DNA of 64,000 nucleotides from Cloacibacillus sp. An23 (GTDB lineage Bacteria > Synergistota > Synergistia > Synergistales > Synergistaceae): contig NZ_NFJQ01000003.1 in the NCBI RefSeq assembly GCF_002159945.1, forward strand, positions 124,001 through 188,000. Reading direction: 5' to 3'. Numbering within the stretch: the stretch's first letter is position 1; each line of letters begins with the position of its first letter. A program made the translations under genes and the position numbers. Below, piece after piece: positions 23,996 to 33,392 of this stretch. A model generated the notes under the pieces. That model was given only the letters and a program-made list of their open reading frames with translations, had not been told where the DNA came from and did no database searches.

Positions 23996-25873
23996 TTAAG
24001 CGGCGGCAGGGGTGACCTTGTTCTTTTTGCCGAGTTTTACTATGAGCACCCAGAAGATGATGACGCCGGCCGCGCCTATCGTCGTTATTACCGGGTTGGG
24101 GTGGAGCCCCATGCAGCCGAATAATACGAACACGGCGCGTTCCCACGGCTTGAGCAGGCGGTTCAGATAGCCCTCCATCGCGAAGCCGAAGCCGAAGCAG
24201 GCCGCTATGCAGGCCACTATTCCAAAGATGTTGCCTACGAGGTCGCTTTGTAGCAGGATGCCGGGGTCGTAGCAGAAGGCGAAGGGCGTGACGAAGGCGA
24301 GGAATCCGAGGCGGCAGGCGGTGAAGCCGGTCTTGTTCGGGTTCGAGCCCGCTATCGAGGCCGCGGCGTAGGCCGCGAGCGCGACGGGCGGCGTTATGTT
24401 CGAGATTATCGCGTAGTAGAAGACGAAGAGGTGCGCCGCGAGCGGCTCGAAGCCGAGGCGCGTAAGCACCGGGACGCCGAGCGCGGAGGCGAGGATATAC
24501 GCCCCGGTCGTCGGGAGGCCCATTCCAAGTATGAGCGAGACGATCATGACGAGCGCGAGCGCGAGGAGCGGGATGCCGTGCGTGAGCGCGAGCACCATGC
24601 CGACGAGCTTGACGCCGACGCCGGTCAGAGAGACGGAGGCCAGCACTATGCCCGCCGTCGCGCAGGCGACGCAGACGAGCGTGATGCTCTTGACGCCGGT
24701 GTAGATGGAGTCGATTATTTCTTTCGGCCCCATGCGGTTCTCGGGCTGAGGCAGAGAGACGGCCCACGCGAGGAACGCGCCTATCGCGGCGGCGCGCATC
24801 GGCGTCATGCCCATAAAGAGCAGCGAGATGAGGCCGACGAGCGGGATGAAGAGGTATGCCTTTTTAATGACGATGCGCTTGTCTGGAAGGTCTTCCTTCG
24901 CTATGCCCTTGAGCCCTTCCTTCATCGCCTCGAGGCGGATCATGAAGAATACGGCGGCGTAATAGAGAAGCGCCGGGACGAGCGCCGCTATGATTATATC
25001 GGTGTAGGGCAGCCCGAGGAACGACGCCATGAGGAACGCGCCGGCTCCCATGACCGGCGGCATTATCTGCCCGCCCGAGCTGGCCACCGCTTCGACGGCG
25101 CCCGCGAAATACGGCGCGTAGCCTATCTTCTTCATAAGAGGAATGGTGAACGTCCCCGTCCCGTAGACGTTGGCGACCGCGGAGCCGGAGATCGAGCCGA
25201 AAAGGCAGGAGCTCATGACCGCGATGTTCGCGGGGCCGCCCGGAGCCGTCCCGGTGAAGGCCTGCGCCACGTCCATGAAGAACGGGCCGGTGCCGCATTT
25301 TTCAAGGAATCCGCCGAATATCAGGAACGCTGCGACAAGCGTCGCGGAGACGCCGAGCGGCATCGAGAATATTCCTTCGTCGGTGAGGTATATCTGCTCC
25401 ACGACCTCGTGCATCGAGAAAGACAGCCCGCGCAGGCCGCCGGGCAGCATCTGCCCGACGTACATATATGCGGCGAAGAGGAAGGCGATGAGAGTCAGCG
25501 GGATGCCGACGACGCGGCGCGTGCCTTCGAGCAGAAGGACGAAGAGCAGGATGCCGCATATGAACTGCGCCTGCGTTACCGGGTCGACCTGCACGACGCG
25601 CAGCACTATGTCGTCATAGTTGAGCACGACGTAGAGCGAGGGGATAGCCGAAAGCGCGCCGAGTATCCAGTCGTATATAGGCACGCGGTCCTTGGGCGCG
25701 CCCTTATACATCGGGAACAGGAAAAACGCCGTGGGCAGGACGAGCCCGAGGTGGATGTTCTTCTGGAGATATGATTCGTAGGCTCCGAATATCGACGTAT
25801 AAAGATGGAAGAGCCCGATTATAACAAAATAGACGTAAATAAATTTATAGCTTAATCCGCTCAATTTTCGCAT
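23996..25873 (-). CDS. TRAP transporter fused permease (DctQ-DctM fusion, TAXI type)
   Basis: 625 residues with about 16 membrane segments. The N-terminal four-helix DctQ-like part (about 1-150) is joined to a DctM part with GLPTTGAYILASALGVPVL and GVSATLVAAFLIFGGFLEKCG. Fused permeases of this length accompany TAXI-family binding proteins, and one is encoded directly upstream (26006-27022). The pair forms an Na+-driven secondary importer in the inner membrane, usually for C4/C5 dicarboxylates or amino acids such as glutamate. A hairpin in the 130-base gap between the two genes may reduce permease expression relative to the binding protein. Confidence 0.95.
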   Translation of the reverse strand: MRKLSGLSYKFIYVYFVIIGLFHLYTSIFGAYESYLQKNIHLGLVLPTAFFLFPMYKGAPKDRVPIYDWILGALSAIPSLYVVLNYDDIVLRVVQVDPVTQAQFICGILLFVLLLEGTRRVVGIPLTLIAFLFAAYMYVGQMLPGGLRGLSFSMHEVVEQIYLTDEGIFSMPLGVSATLVAAFLIFGGFLEKCGTGPFFMDVAQAFTGTAPGGPANIAVMSSCLFGSISGSAVANVYGTGTFTIPLMKKIGYAPYFAGAVEAVASSGGQIMPPVMGAGAFLMASFLGLPYTDIIIAALVPALLYYAAVFFMIRLEAMKEGLKGIAKEDLPDKRIVIKKAYLFIPLVGLISLLFMGMTPMRAAAIGAFLAWAVSLPQPENRMGPKEIIDSIYTGVKSITLVCVACATAGIVLASVSLTGVGVKLVGMVLALTHGIPLLALALVMIVSLILGMGLPTTGAYILASALGVPVLTRLGFEPLAAHLFVFYYAIISNITPPVALAAYAAASIAGSNPNKTGFTACRLGFLAFVTPFAFCYDPGILLQSDLVGNIFGIVACIAACFGFGFAMEGYLNRLLKPWERAVFVLFGCMGLHPNPVITTIGAAGVIIFWVLIVKLGKKNKVTPAAA

Positions 25874-25966
25874 TTGTTACACCACTCCTGGTATCTGGGG
25901 TGCGACGGTTCAAAGCCGTCGTTGTGCGCAGGGGATTTCAGACGTGCCGGTGCTTTGAATGAAAGA

Positions 25967-25988
25967 GGCGGAGGAAAGCTCCTCCGCC
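25967..25988 (-). promoter_or_regulatory. Intercistronic hairpin in the TRAP operon
   Basis: GGCGGAGGA (25967-25975) / TCCTCCGCC (25980-25988) is a perfect 9-bp stem with a 4-base loop, followed on the minus strand by TCTTTC. It probably stabilises the binding-protein mRNA or partly terminates. Confidence 0.6.
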
Positions 25989-26005
25989 CCGGTGCAGAAG
26001 CTGCG

Positions 26006-27022
26006 TTATTTCGATTGAGCCCGAAGCTCTTCCCAGAACTTCTTCGCGCCGGCCTGCGTCGGCACGCCTTCGGGGACGGCTATCTCCGGCGTCAGCTCGT
26101 TGAGGTCGACGACGGCCTTGGCGAGGCTTTCCTTGTGCTCCCACATCGACTTGCAGAGCTCGTAGGCCAGCGTGTCGGGGATGTCGTCGCGTACGACTAT
26201 GCAGGTGTAGTCTCCGACCGTCTTCACCGGCTCGGTGACGCTCTTGTAGATGCCGGGCTCTACCGTGAAGGTGACGGTGCCGTAGGCCGCCGCGAGAGCG
26301 TCGAGCGCCGGCTGGTCGACTTCGAGGATAACGATGTCGGTGTTGCTCTCGATGTTCATGACGATGGAGGCTATCTTGCCGACGGAGAAGGCGAAGAGGT
26401 CGAGGTGTCCGTCAGCCATGAGGTCGGCTCCGCCCTCGTAGGAGGCGAACTCGATGGAGCTGCCCATAGCCTTCACGTCGTCGTAGGTGAGGCCGTAGCC
26501 CTTCGATAGAAGCGCCTTGAAGACGAACTCGGAGCCTGTGCCTGGCTTCAGCGTTGCCATTCTGACGGGGACCTTCTTCTCGAAGATGTCGCCTACGGTC
26601 TTGATGCCGTTCTTTTCGGCGAAGTTTTTATTCATGACGAAATAGGTGTACTGAGTGTAAAGGTTGGCGAGAATAGTCGCGTTCTTCGTCGCGCGCCCCT
26701 CGAAGTCCTGCTCGCCCTTGACCGCGGCTCCGAGTATCGAGGTGTTGGAGAATCCGAAATCTCCGCGCCCGCGGTCGCAGTTGATGATGTTCGATACGCC
26801 GCCGCCCGAGCTGCTCGTGACGGGGATAGTGTTCTTCGACCACATGTCCGCGAGGGTGCTGCCGAGCGCGAACCAGCTTCCGCCGGGAGGTCCTGCCGAG
26901 AACTTGAGCTGGCTCGGCCAGCCTTCCTTAGAGGCAGGCTCCGCGAACGCCGCGGCGGATGAAAAGACCAACAGGGAAACCAATAATGCTAACGACATGA
27001 ATCTTCTCACAATTATCACCAT
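26006..27022 (-). CDS. TAXI-family TRAP transporter solute-binding protein
   Basis: About 338 residues. A signal peptide (RRFMSLALLVSLLVFSSAAA, cleavage near FAEP) is followed by a TAXI domain: LKFSAGPPGGSWFALGSTLADMW and GFSNTSILGAAVKG. It captures the substrate in the periplasm for the fused permease. The start is uncertain: GGAAGG lies just one base before the ATG at 27022 and there are later GTG codons at 27019 and 27010; the frame opens at 27091. A short palindrome lies upstream. Confidence 0.92.
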   Translation of the reverse strand: MVIIVRRFMSLALLVSLLVFSSAAAFAEPASKEGWPSQLKFSAGPPGGSWFALGSTLADMWSKNTIPVTSSSGGGVSNIINCDRGRGDFGFSNTSILGAAVKGEQDFEGRATKNATILANLYTQYTYFVMNKNFAEKNGIKTVGDIFEKKVPVRMATLKPGTGSEFVFKALLSKGYGLTYDDVKAMGSSIEFASYEGGADLMADGHLDLFAFSVGKIASIVMNIESNTDIVILEVDQPALDALAAAYGTVTFTVEPGIYKSVTEPVKTVGDYTCIVVRDDIPDTLAYELCKSMWEHKESLAKAVVDLNELTPEIAVPEGVPTQAGAKKFWEELRAQSK

Positions 27023-27036
27023 ACCTTCCAATATAT

Positions 27037-27050
27037 TGACCTTTAGGTCA
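27037..27050. promoter_or_regulatory. Short palindrome upstream of the TAXI gene (possible operator)
   Basis: TGACCT and AGGTCA flank TT in an exact inverted repeat, 15 bases before the predicted start of the binding-protein gene. Confidence 0.4.
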
Positions 27051-27091
27051 TTTTGTAATTTGTAGTACCCCTGCATGAAAAAGTGTAGCAT

Positions 27092-27615
27092 ATATCTTTA
27101 ATTATGTAAATAATTGCTGAAAATCACAAACTTAATGAGATGAATTGAGATTTTATTTAATTTATTTAAGAATAAATATTTAACATCGTATTTTTTGCGT
27201 TAAATCTATAGGTACTTTTACTTATTGCTTTAGTATGATAAGCAGGCGCTTACGTTAGTGTAATTTTTAACAAATATTTTGCTTGAAAATTTATGTCATG
27301 CGCATAAAATTAAAAAAATATATTGCTAAGCGGTTATATATCAGATTTAACGTACTTGTTATGAGAATTTTCGTGTAAAGCCTCGACGGGCGTTCGTCCG
27401 CAAGGCCGGACGCGCCGTCCGTTTGTCATTAGTTTACTTTAAATTTTAGTACAGTCGTTGTTTTGGCTTTAGTATGTCTAAGGCGTGAGACTGAGAAATT
27501 TTTTATCTTTATACTATTTTCTTTGAAGTAGAAAAACTTTAATATATAAAGACAGCCCGGCGCGGCCACTCTCGGCGGACGCAGAACGGGCCGTTCTTAA
27601 GGCCCGCGGCGGGCT
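27092..27615. other. AT-rich intergenic region without genes
   Basis: Some 500 bases between the divergent TAXI and UvrA-like genes. The part up to about 27540 is strikingly AT-rich compared with its surroundings and has no convincing frame. The 11-base word GCTTTAGTATG occurs twice, near 27229 and 27468. From 27551 to 27615 GC-rich inverted segments (AGCCCG.../...CGGGCT) flank an inner CGGGCC/GGCCCG hairpin just before the UvrA promoter. Confidence 0.6.
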
Positions 27616-27617
27616 GA

Positions 27618-27626
27618 TGTTATAAT
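27618..27626 (+). promoter_or_regulatory. Extended -10 promoter of the UvrA-like operon
   Basis: TGTTATAAT is a perfect TGn-TATAAT extended -10, about 38 bases before the ATG at 27665. No good -35 is present, as expected of this class. Confidence 0.6.
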
Positions 27627-27664
27627 AATCCGGTAAACGAACGCAACGGGGAGCGCGGCGCAAA

Positions 27665-29944
27665 ATGCGGCAGGAAATTCGCGATTTTATAGAGATAACC
27701 AACGCTTATGAAAATAATCTGAAAAACGTATCGGTGAAGATACCGAAGAAGGCCGTCACGGTGTTTACGGGAGTCTCTGGCTCCGGCAAGTCGTCGCTCT
27801 GCCTCGACACGATAGCGGCGGAGTCGCGGCGCGAGCTTAACGAAACTTTTCCGAGCTTCGTGCAGCATTATCTGCCGAAGTACGGGCGGCCCGAGGTGGA
27901 GCGCATGGCGAACCTTCCCGTCACGATAGTGATAGATCAGAAAAAGCCCGCCGCGAACACGCGCTCGACCGTCGGCACCTACACCGACGTATATTCGATA
28001 CTGCGTCTGCTCTTCTCGCGCGTCGGGCGGCCGTTCATAGGTTACTCGGACGCATTCTCATTCAACCATCCCGCGGGGAAATGCCCGCGATGCGACGGCC
28101 TCGGCGAAGTGACTGAGCTCGACATACACAAGCTCGTGGACTTCGACAAGAGCCTCAACGACGAGGACGCGATACATTTCCCGACCTTCGGACGCGGCCT
28201 CTGGCGCTGGAAGCGCTACGCATACAGCGGACTTTTCGACCTCGACAAAAAAATACGCGACTACAGCCCTGAGGAGCTCGAGCTCTTTCTCCACTCGCCG
28301 CAGATAAGGCTCAAGAACCCGCCGTCGAACTGGCCGAAGAGCGCGAAGTTCGAGGGCATTTTCCCGCGCATGTACCGCAGCATCATAAACACGAAAGAGG
28401 GCAAACGTTTCCAGCACATCCTCGACAATATGGTGACGACATTCACCTGTCCCGCGTGCGGCGGCTCTCGCGTCAACGATAAGGTGCGGAGCTGTCTGAT
28501 AAACGGGAAGAACATCGCGGACGTCACGGCGATGTCCATACCCGAGGCGCTCGACTTCGTAAATTCGATAACGGACCCGATGGCGGCGGACATCAAGCGC
28601 GAGCTCGGGCGGCGGCTCGGCGCTCTGATTCAGATAGGGCTAGGCTATCTTTCGCTCGCGCGCGGCACGGGCACGCTCTCTGGCGGCGAGGCGCAGCGCA
28701 TCAAGATAGCGAAGTACATCAACTCGGCGCTGACCGACATGGCCTACGTCCTCGACGAGCCGAGCGTCGGGCTGCACGCGAAGGACATCGGCCTGCTCAC
28801 GAAATCCCTGCGCGCGCTGCGCGACCACGGCAACACGGTGCTCATCGTCGAGCACCACCGCGAGGTGATAAAGCTCGCGGACCATGTTGTGGATATGGGG
28901 CCGGGCGCGGGAAGCGCTGGCGGCGAGATAGTCTTCGAGGGAAGCTACGAAGAGCTGCTGCGCTCCGGCACACTGACGGGACGGATGCTCCAGGCGAAAA
29001 GTCCCTTCAAAGAGAAACTGCGCGAGCCGAAGGGCTGGTTCCGCGTCGGGCCGACGAGCCTGCACAACTTAAAGAACGTCTCCGTCGAGCTGCCGCTCGG
29101 AGTGCTCACGGTTATCGCCGGCGTCGCGGGCTCGGGCAAGAGCTCGCTCATGGAATCCTTCCAGAATCAGATAAAAGAAGAAGTCATATTCATCGGACAG
29201 AAAAACATAGGCATCAACCTTCGCTCGACGCCGGCGACATACCTCGGCATAGCCGACGAGATTCGCGCGATATTCGCCGCGGAGAACAAAGTTTCGGCGG
29301 CGTGGTTCAGCTTCAACTCGAAAGGGGCATGCCCGGCCTGCGGAGGCTCGGGCGTGATAGTCTCGGGCATGGCCTTCATGGACTCGATAGAGACCGTCTG
29401 CGACCTCTGCGGCGGCAAACGCTACTCGAAAGAGGCGCTCGCCTACACATACAAGGGAAAGAACATCGCCGAGGTGATGGACATGACGGTTGACGAGGCT
29501 GCGGAATTTTTCGCGGGCCGTCCGCTCTGCGAGAAGCTCACGTCGCTGCGCCGCACCGGGCTCGGCTATCTGCATCTGAACCAGTCGATGACGACGCTCT
29601 CGGGAGGCGAGCTCCAGCGCGTCAAGCTCGCCTCGCACCTCGGCCTGCGCGGCTCTATATTCATTCTGGACGAGCCGACCGACGGACTGCATCTCGACGA
29701 CATACGCACGCTGATGAAGCTCTTCAACGAAATGACCGACGCGGGCAACACTATGTTCCTCGTCGAGCACAGCGTAGACGTGATGAAAGAGGCCGACTAT
29801 ATCGTAGAGCTCGGCCCGGGCGGCGGAAATTCCGGCGGCGAGGTGATTTTCGCGGGCGCGCCGCGCGATATGCTCTCCTGCGAAAAGTCCGTGACGCGCC
29901 CTTACGTCGCGGAAAGCCTGCCGGAAACGGAGGCGCGCGCATGA
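27665..29944 (+). CDS. UvrA-like ABC ATPase (short UvrA paralogue)
   Basis: 759 residues, about 180 shorter than canonical UvrA. Both nucleotide-binding halves are present: Walker [10 protein letters not shown] (36-44) and GVAGSGKSS, signatures LSGGEAQR and LSGGELQR. Zn-binding cysteines remain as [16 protein letters not shown] and [16 protein letters not shown]. The missing length lies mainly in the region that contacts UvrB and in insertion domains, as in the UvrA2/DrrC-like paralogues linked to drug tolerance. It is therefore unlikely to be the main excision-repair UvrA. It overlaps the following exonuclease gene by 4 bases, so the two are a translational unit and probably act together on damaged or drug-bound DNA. 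Confidence 0.88.
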   Translation: MRQEIRDFIEITNAYENNLKNVSVKIPKKAVTVFTGVSGSGKSSLCLDTIAAESRRELNETFPSFVQHYLPKYGRPEVERMANLPVTIVIDQKKPAANTRSTVGTYTDVYSILRLLFSRVGRPFIGYSDAFSFNHPAGKCPRCDGLGEVTELDIHKLVDFDKSLNDEDAIHFPTFGRGLWRWKRYAYSGLFDLDKKIRDYSPEELELFLHSPQIRLKNPPSNWPKSAKFEGIFPRMYRSIINTKEGKRFQHILDNMVTTFTCPACGGSRVNDKVRSCLINGKNIADVTAMSIPEALDFVNSITDPMAADIKRELGRRLGALIQIGLGYLSLARGTGTLSGGEAQRIKIAKYINSALTDMAYVLDEPSVGLHAKDIGLLTKSLRALRDHGNTVLIVEHHREVIKLADHVVDMGPGAGSAGGEIVFEGSYEELLRSGTLTGRMLQAKSPFKEKLREPKGWFRVGPTSLHNLKNVSVELPLGVLTVIAGVAGSGKSSLMESFQNQIKEEVIFIGQKNIGINLRSTPATYLGIADEIRAIFAAENKVSAAWFSFNSKGACPACGGSGVIVSGMAFMDSIETVCDLCGGKRYSKEALAYTYKGKNIAEVMDMTVDEAAEFFAGRPLCEKLTSLRRTGLGYLHLNQSMTTLSGGELQRVKLASHLGLRGSIFILDEPTDGLHLDDIRTLMKLFNEMTDAGNTMFLVEHSVDVMKEADYIVELGPGGGNSGGEVIFAGAPRDMLSCEKSVTRPYVAESLPETEARA

Positions 29945-30858
29945 TCATCAAGATCACAGACGATCTTCCGAAGAGCGACGAATTCACCTTCACGGCGATA
30001 GATTTCGAGCGCGCGAACAACTGCCAGAGCTCCGTATGCCAGATAGGGCTCTGCGTGGTGGAGCGCGGGAAGATAGTGAAGAGCCGCGAGTACCTCGTGA
30101 AGCCGCCGAAGCGCATCTGCTTCTTCCAGAGGAAGCCCGTCGAGATACACGGCATAACCTACGAGGATGTGGCCGACGCGCCGTCCTTCGCCGAGGTGTG
30201 GCGCGAGATATTCCCGGACGTCGAGGGCCGTCCGCTCGCGGCGCACAGCTTCCGCGACGACGCGAAGACACTCGAAGCCGCGCTGCGCTCGTCGCGGCTC
30301 AAATACGACTACAAGGCCGCGGGCTACATCTGCACGCTCGAGCTAGCGCTGCGTGCGGGCATCCACGGCGAGAACAACAAGTACAGCCTCGAGTCGCTCT
30401 GCGAGCGCTACGGACTGCCGCTGCGCGCGCATCACGCGGGCTCCGACGCCGAGGGCTGCGCGCGGCTCGCTCTCAAGATAGCTGGCGAGCTGGGAATAGA
30501 TTCTTTCAGAAAGCTCGCTGAGCTCTCGCAGCCGCCGGAAGTTCCCGAGCCGGAGCTGCCGGAGCTGCTTTCGTGCGAAGACCTCGAGGAAATAGAAAAA
30601 TATGTCAGCCGTCTGAAAAGCAAGAAGAACGTGCGCCTCGCCGACTGCCCGAAGGCGCGGGATCTCGGCCTCGCGAAGCGCGTGCTGCACCGCGACCCGG
30701 ACGCGCGGCTCGACAGGGAGACCGCGATGAGCGCGAACGCGCTCAACAACTGGCTGATGCGCGCGGAAACGGAGAATCCGCTCCCGCGCCGCCGTTCGAG
30801 AAGAGGGGGCAGACGGCGCTCGAAGCGTCCGGCCGCCGCGCCGCGGCCGCAGGCTTGA
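29941..30858 (+). CDS. DEDDh-type 3'-5' exonuclease (DnaQ-like) with basic tail
   Basis: 305 residues. The exonuclease domain (about 15-180) has motif I FTAIDFE (Asp21, Glu23), a mid-domain Asp region AAHSFRDDAKTLEAAL and motif III HHAGSDAEG (His..Asp). The C-terminal third is helical and ends in an Arg/Lys-rich tail (RRRSRRGGRRRSKRP) that should bind nucleic acid. It resembles the epsilon-like exonucleases annotated as 'exonuclease domain-containing', not the replicative subunit. The ATG overlaps the UvrA-like stop (ATGA). Confidence 0.88.
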   Translation: MIIKITDDLPKSDEFTFTAIDFERANNCQSSVCQIGLCVVERGKIVKSREYLVKPPKRICFFQRKPVEIHGITYEDVADAPSFAEVWREIFPDVEGRPLAAHSFRDDAKTLEAALRSSRLKYDYKAAGYICTLELALRAGIHGENNKYSLESLCERYGLPLRAHHAGSDAEGCARLALKIAGELGIDSFRKLAELSQPPEVPEPELPELLSCEDLEEIEKYVSRLKSKKNVRLADCPKARDLGLAKRVLHRDPDARLDRETAMSANALNNWLMRAETENPLPRRRSRRGGRRRSKRPAAAPRPQA

Positions 30859-30871
30859 CGCAAAAGCGCGC

Positions 30872-31270
30872 TCAGTCCCGCGCCGTATCCGCCGCGCCCG
30901 CGATTTTCCGCTCGGCGGGCAGTATCTTCGAGTAATATTCGTTTATCTTATAGTCGAGCCGTTTCAGGCATTCGTCTATCTTCTCCGCGCGGCGCGTCAT
31001 CTGCGCCCGCTGTTCCGTGAGCAGGTCGAGGCGCGCCTGCGCGGTCTCGTCGCCCCGGCGGCAGAGTGACGCGTACTCCGTGAGCGCCTCGATGGGAAGC
31101 CCGGCGCCCCTCATACATTTCACGAACTCTATCCAGCCGCACTCTTTTTCGCCGTAGTCGCGGATTCCGCCCGCGCTGCGCGGCACCGGCGGCAGCAGGC
31201 CTATCCTTTCGTAATAGCGCAGAGTGTCGGCGGTCATGCCGTATTTGGCGGAAACTTCCGCAATAGTCAT
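30872..31270 (-). CDS. MerR-family transcriptional regulator
   Basis: 132 residues: an N-terminal winged HTH (TIAEVSAKYGMTADTLRYYERIGLLPPV) and a long antiparallel coiled-coil helix (about 80-118). There is no metal-binding Cys cluster at the C terminus, so it is of the organic-effector subfamily (YyaN/AdhR-like). It converges with the exonuclease gene, 13 bases apart. It probably regulates the EamA gene upstream or itself. Confidence 0.9.
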   Translation of the reverse strand: MTIAEVSAKYGMTADTLRYYERIGLLPPVPRSAGGIRDYGEKECGWIEFVKCMRGAGLPIEALTEYASLCRRGDETAQARLDLLTEQRAQMTRRAEKIDECLKRLDYKINEYYSKILPAERKIAGAADTARD

Positions 31271-31403
31271 AATCGTTCACCTCTTCGGCACATCGTAGCA
31301 TTTCGAGCCGGCTCTATGTCAAAGGCGGCGTATGCGAAAAAGCCCGCGCGTCCGTTCCCGGTGCATGAGAACGGGCGGCGGGCGGTAAAAGGCGCGCCTG
31401 ATC

Positions 31404-32309
31404 CTACGCGTCGCCGCGCGCGCGCTCGGAGAATATCGAAAGTACCACGGCGCCGGCGATGACCGCGCAGCCTGCGAGCTCGTGGAGCGGCGGGACTTCG
31501 CCGATGATGAGCGGCGTCAGAGCCGCGGCGAAGACTGTCTCCATCGTGCATATCATGCTCGCGAGCGGCGCGGAGATGTAGCGCAGCGCAGAGAACAGCA
31601 GGCCGTAGCCTGCGAGCGCCGCGAACACCGCGGGGTACTGCATATAGAGGAAAATGCGCGGCGTCATGTTCGAGAGGTCCGGCCAGCCTTCCGTGAAGGT
31701 GCGTATGGCTGCGAGCATGACCGCGCCTATGAGGTGCGAATAGAAAAGCTGCTTCAGCGGGTCGGCCTTCGCCGAAATTTTGCGCGAGAGCAGTGCGTTG
31801 CCGGAAAGCCCCGCGACGGAGAGCATCGACCACGCGACGCCCGCGAGCGATATGGAGCGCAGACCGACGCCGCCGGCGGCGAAGCCGATATAAAGCCCCG
31901 CGAGTACGACGAAGCCGGAAAGCACCTGCAGCGCGGAAGGGCGCTCGCCGTTTATCAGAGCGCTGCCCGCCATCGTTACAATCGGGAAGGTGTAGTTGAG
32001 CATCAGTACCTGCGGCACGGAGAGATAGACGCATGACATCATATAGCCCGTGGCGTTGAAGAGCACAGTGAAGACGCCGAGCGCCGCGTACTGCGCGAGC
32101 TCCGCGCGCCCGCAGCGGAAGAAGGCCGCGCCGCGCCGCGCGAGCATGAAGGCCCCGACGGCGGCCGCGGCGAAGAGCCCGCGGTAGCAGACGACCGTGA
32201 GCTGGCTCACGCCGCCCGCCGCTATGAGCTTGGCGAAGGAGCCCGTTCCGCCCCACGCGAAGGCGGTGCCGAGCGCCATCAGCACTCCGCGCGCGCGTCC
32301 GCCGTCCAT
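31404..32309 (-). CDS. EamA-family (DMT superfamily) exporter
   Basis: 301 residues, ten membrane segments in two repeats, starting GVLMALGTAFAWGGTGSFAKL with repeat 2 ending APLASMICTMETVFAAALTPLIIGEVPPLHELAG. It is close in layout to the carrier at 3128-4042 (both contain the ICTME/LLCTME segment). It begins 3 bases after the stop of the Cys-rich gene, so the two are coupled. A hairpin beyond the stop codon (near 31354-31385) probably ends the transcript. Confidence 0.9.
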   Translation of the reverse strand: MDGGRARGVLMALGTAFAWGGTGSFAKLIAAGGVSQLTVVCYRGLFAAAAVGAFMLARRGAAFFRCGRAELAQYAALGVFTVLFNATGYMMSCVYLSVPQVLMLNYTFPIVTMAGSALINGERPSALQVLSGFVVLAGLYIGFAAGGVGLRSISLAGVAWSMLSVAGLSGNALLSRKISAKADPLKQLFYSHLIGAVMLAAIRTFTEGWPDLSNMTPRIFLYMQYPAVFAALAGYGLLFSALRYISAPLASMICTMETVFAAALTPLIIGEVPPLHELAGCAVIAGAVVLSIFSERARGDA

Positions 32310-32312
32310 CGG

Positions 32313-32567
32313 CTATCTGCTCTTTCCCGTCATAATGAAGCGCGCGAACCCCTCGAAGCTGTAATCCTGGTCGCGCGACATATCTGGCTGCTGTTTGCGG
32401 TAGAAGCAGACGGGAATCTCGCGCTTCGCCACGCAGGCCGCCACGCACGGCGTGCAGCCTCTGCCGTGGTTCGCCGGATTGTTCGGACAGGCGAAGTCCA
32501 CGCATGTGCAGAACGGCGCACTCGACGTTTTTTTGTTATCTCCGCAGATTTCCGACATCGTCGTCAC
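32313..32567 (-). CDS. Small Cys-rich protein (DUF6485-like)
   Basis: 84 residues with nine cysteines in a pattern CTCVDFACP...GRGCTPCVAAC...CF. This matches the DUF6485-like family of about 70-85-residue proteins, often found in anaerobes beside small-molecule genes. The Cys pairs suggest a metal or Fe-S site, and the role is unknown. It is the first gene of a two-gene unit with the EamA exporter and is divergent from an Lrp regulator. Confidence 0.75.
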   Translation of the reverse strand: MTTMSEICGDNKKTSSAPFCTCVDFACPNNPANHGRGCTPCVAACVAKREIPVCFYRKQQPDMSRDQDYSFEGFARFIMTGKSR

Positions 32568-32718
32568 CCCTCACGTTTATCTTACGCGGGGCTATTCTCT
32601 CAAAATTTCCGTTTTTATAGAATATCGGATAGAATCTTTTTACGGAGCGCGCGCCTACGTTTGTAAAGAAGAAACGCGCCTTCGATTACGCCGTGAAGGA
32701 GGCGCGCTTACGTTGAGT

Positions 32719-33192
32719 ATGAAAAAAGAGGAGCTCGACGCTACCGACTGGAAAATCCTCGCGCTGCTGCAAAGCGACGCGCGGGCGACGTACAAGGAGC
32801 TCGGCGGCGCCGTCGGGCTGACGCGCCCCGCCGCGCGCGAGCGGGTGCTGCGCATGGAGGAATCCGGCGTGATAGCGGGCTACCGCGCCGCGCTCGACGC
32901 CGAGGCCGTCGGGCGCGCGCTGCACGTGATGGTGAGCTTCAAGTTCGACCCCGACGCGAAATATAAGAAGAAGCCGAACGACGTGCTCGTGCCGCTGCTC
33001 GAAAATTCGCGCGAGGTCATGCGCTTCTGGGAGATATACGGCGAGCTGGACTTTCTCATCGAGGCGGCCTTCCGCTCGAAAGAGGAAATGCGCGCCTTCC
33101 TCGAAAAGCTGCGCGAATACGGCTTCGTGCGCTCGCATCTGATAGCCGCCGTCGAAGAGCCCGGCCTGCGCCCGCTCGAAAGCGAAGACTAG
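32719..33192 (+). CDS. Lrp/AsnC-family transcriptional regulator
   Basis: 157 residues from the ATG at 32719; the in-frame TTG at 32713 has better spacing from AAGGAGG (10 versus 16 bases) and may be the true start. HTH_AsnC (LDATDWKILALLQSDARATY, LTRPAARERVLRMEESGVI) and a RAM domain are present. The longer open frame from 32452 is not coding. It is divergent from the Cys-rich/EamA pair and likely controls that exporter in response to an amino acid. Confidence 0.88.
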   Translation: MKKEELDATDWKILALLQSDARATYKELGGAVGLTRPAARERVLRMEESGVIAGYRAALDAEAVGRALHVMVSFKFDPDAKYKKKPNDVLVPLLENSREVMRFWEIYGELDFLIEAAFRSKEEMRAFLEKLREYGFVRSHLIAAVEEPGLRPLESED

Positions 33193-33392
33193 CGGGCGTG
33201 GGAAAAAGCCCGCGGATTCGCGCTAACGCAAGAAACGCCCCAATCCCGCCCCGTTCCCCCGCGTCTGTTCGCAAATCCGCCCATTGGCGAGCAGGCCGCC
33301 GCGTCACGCGAGTATGCGGCATGTGCGCTCACCCGCCTTATTCATCGCGTTATGCGCCGCAGCCCTAGATTGTTTAATGCCGCGCGCAGCCG

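Noticed and set aside
22860-24767. A 635-codon minus-strand frame overlapping the Ppx/GppA and TRAP permease genes in another phase
   Set aside because: Arg-rich low-complexity product with no motif. The Ppx/GppA and fused TRAP permease frames have intact signatures.
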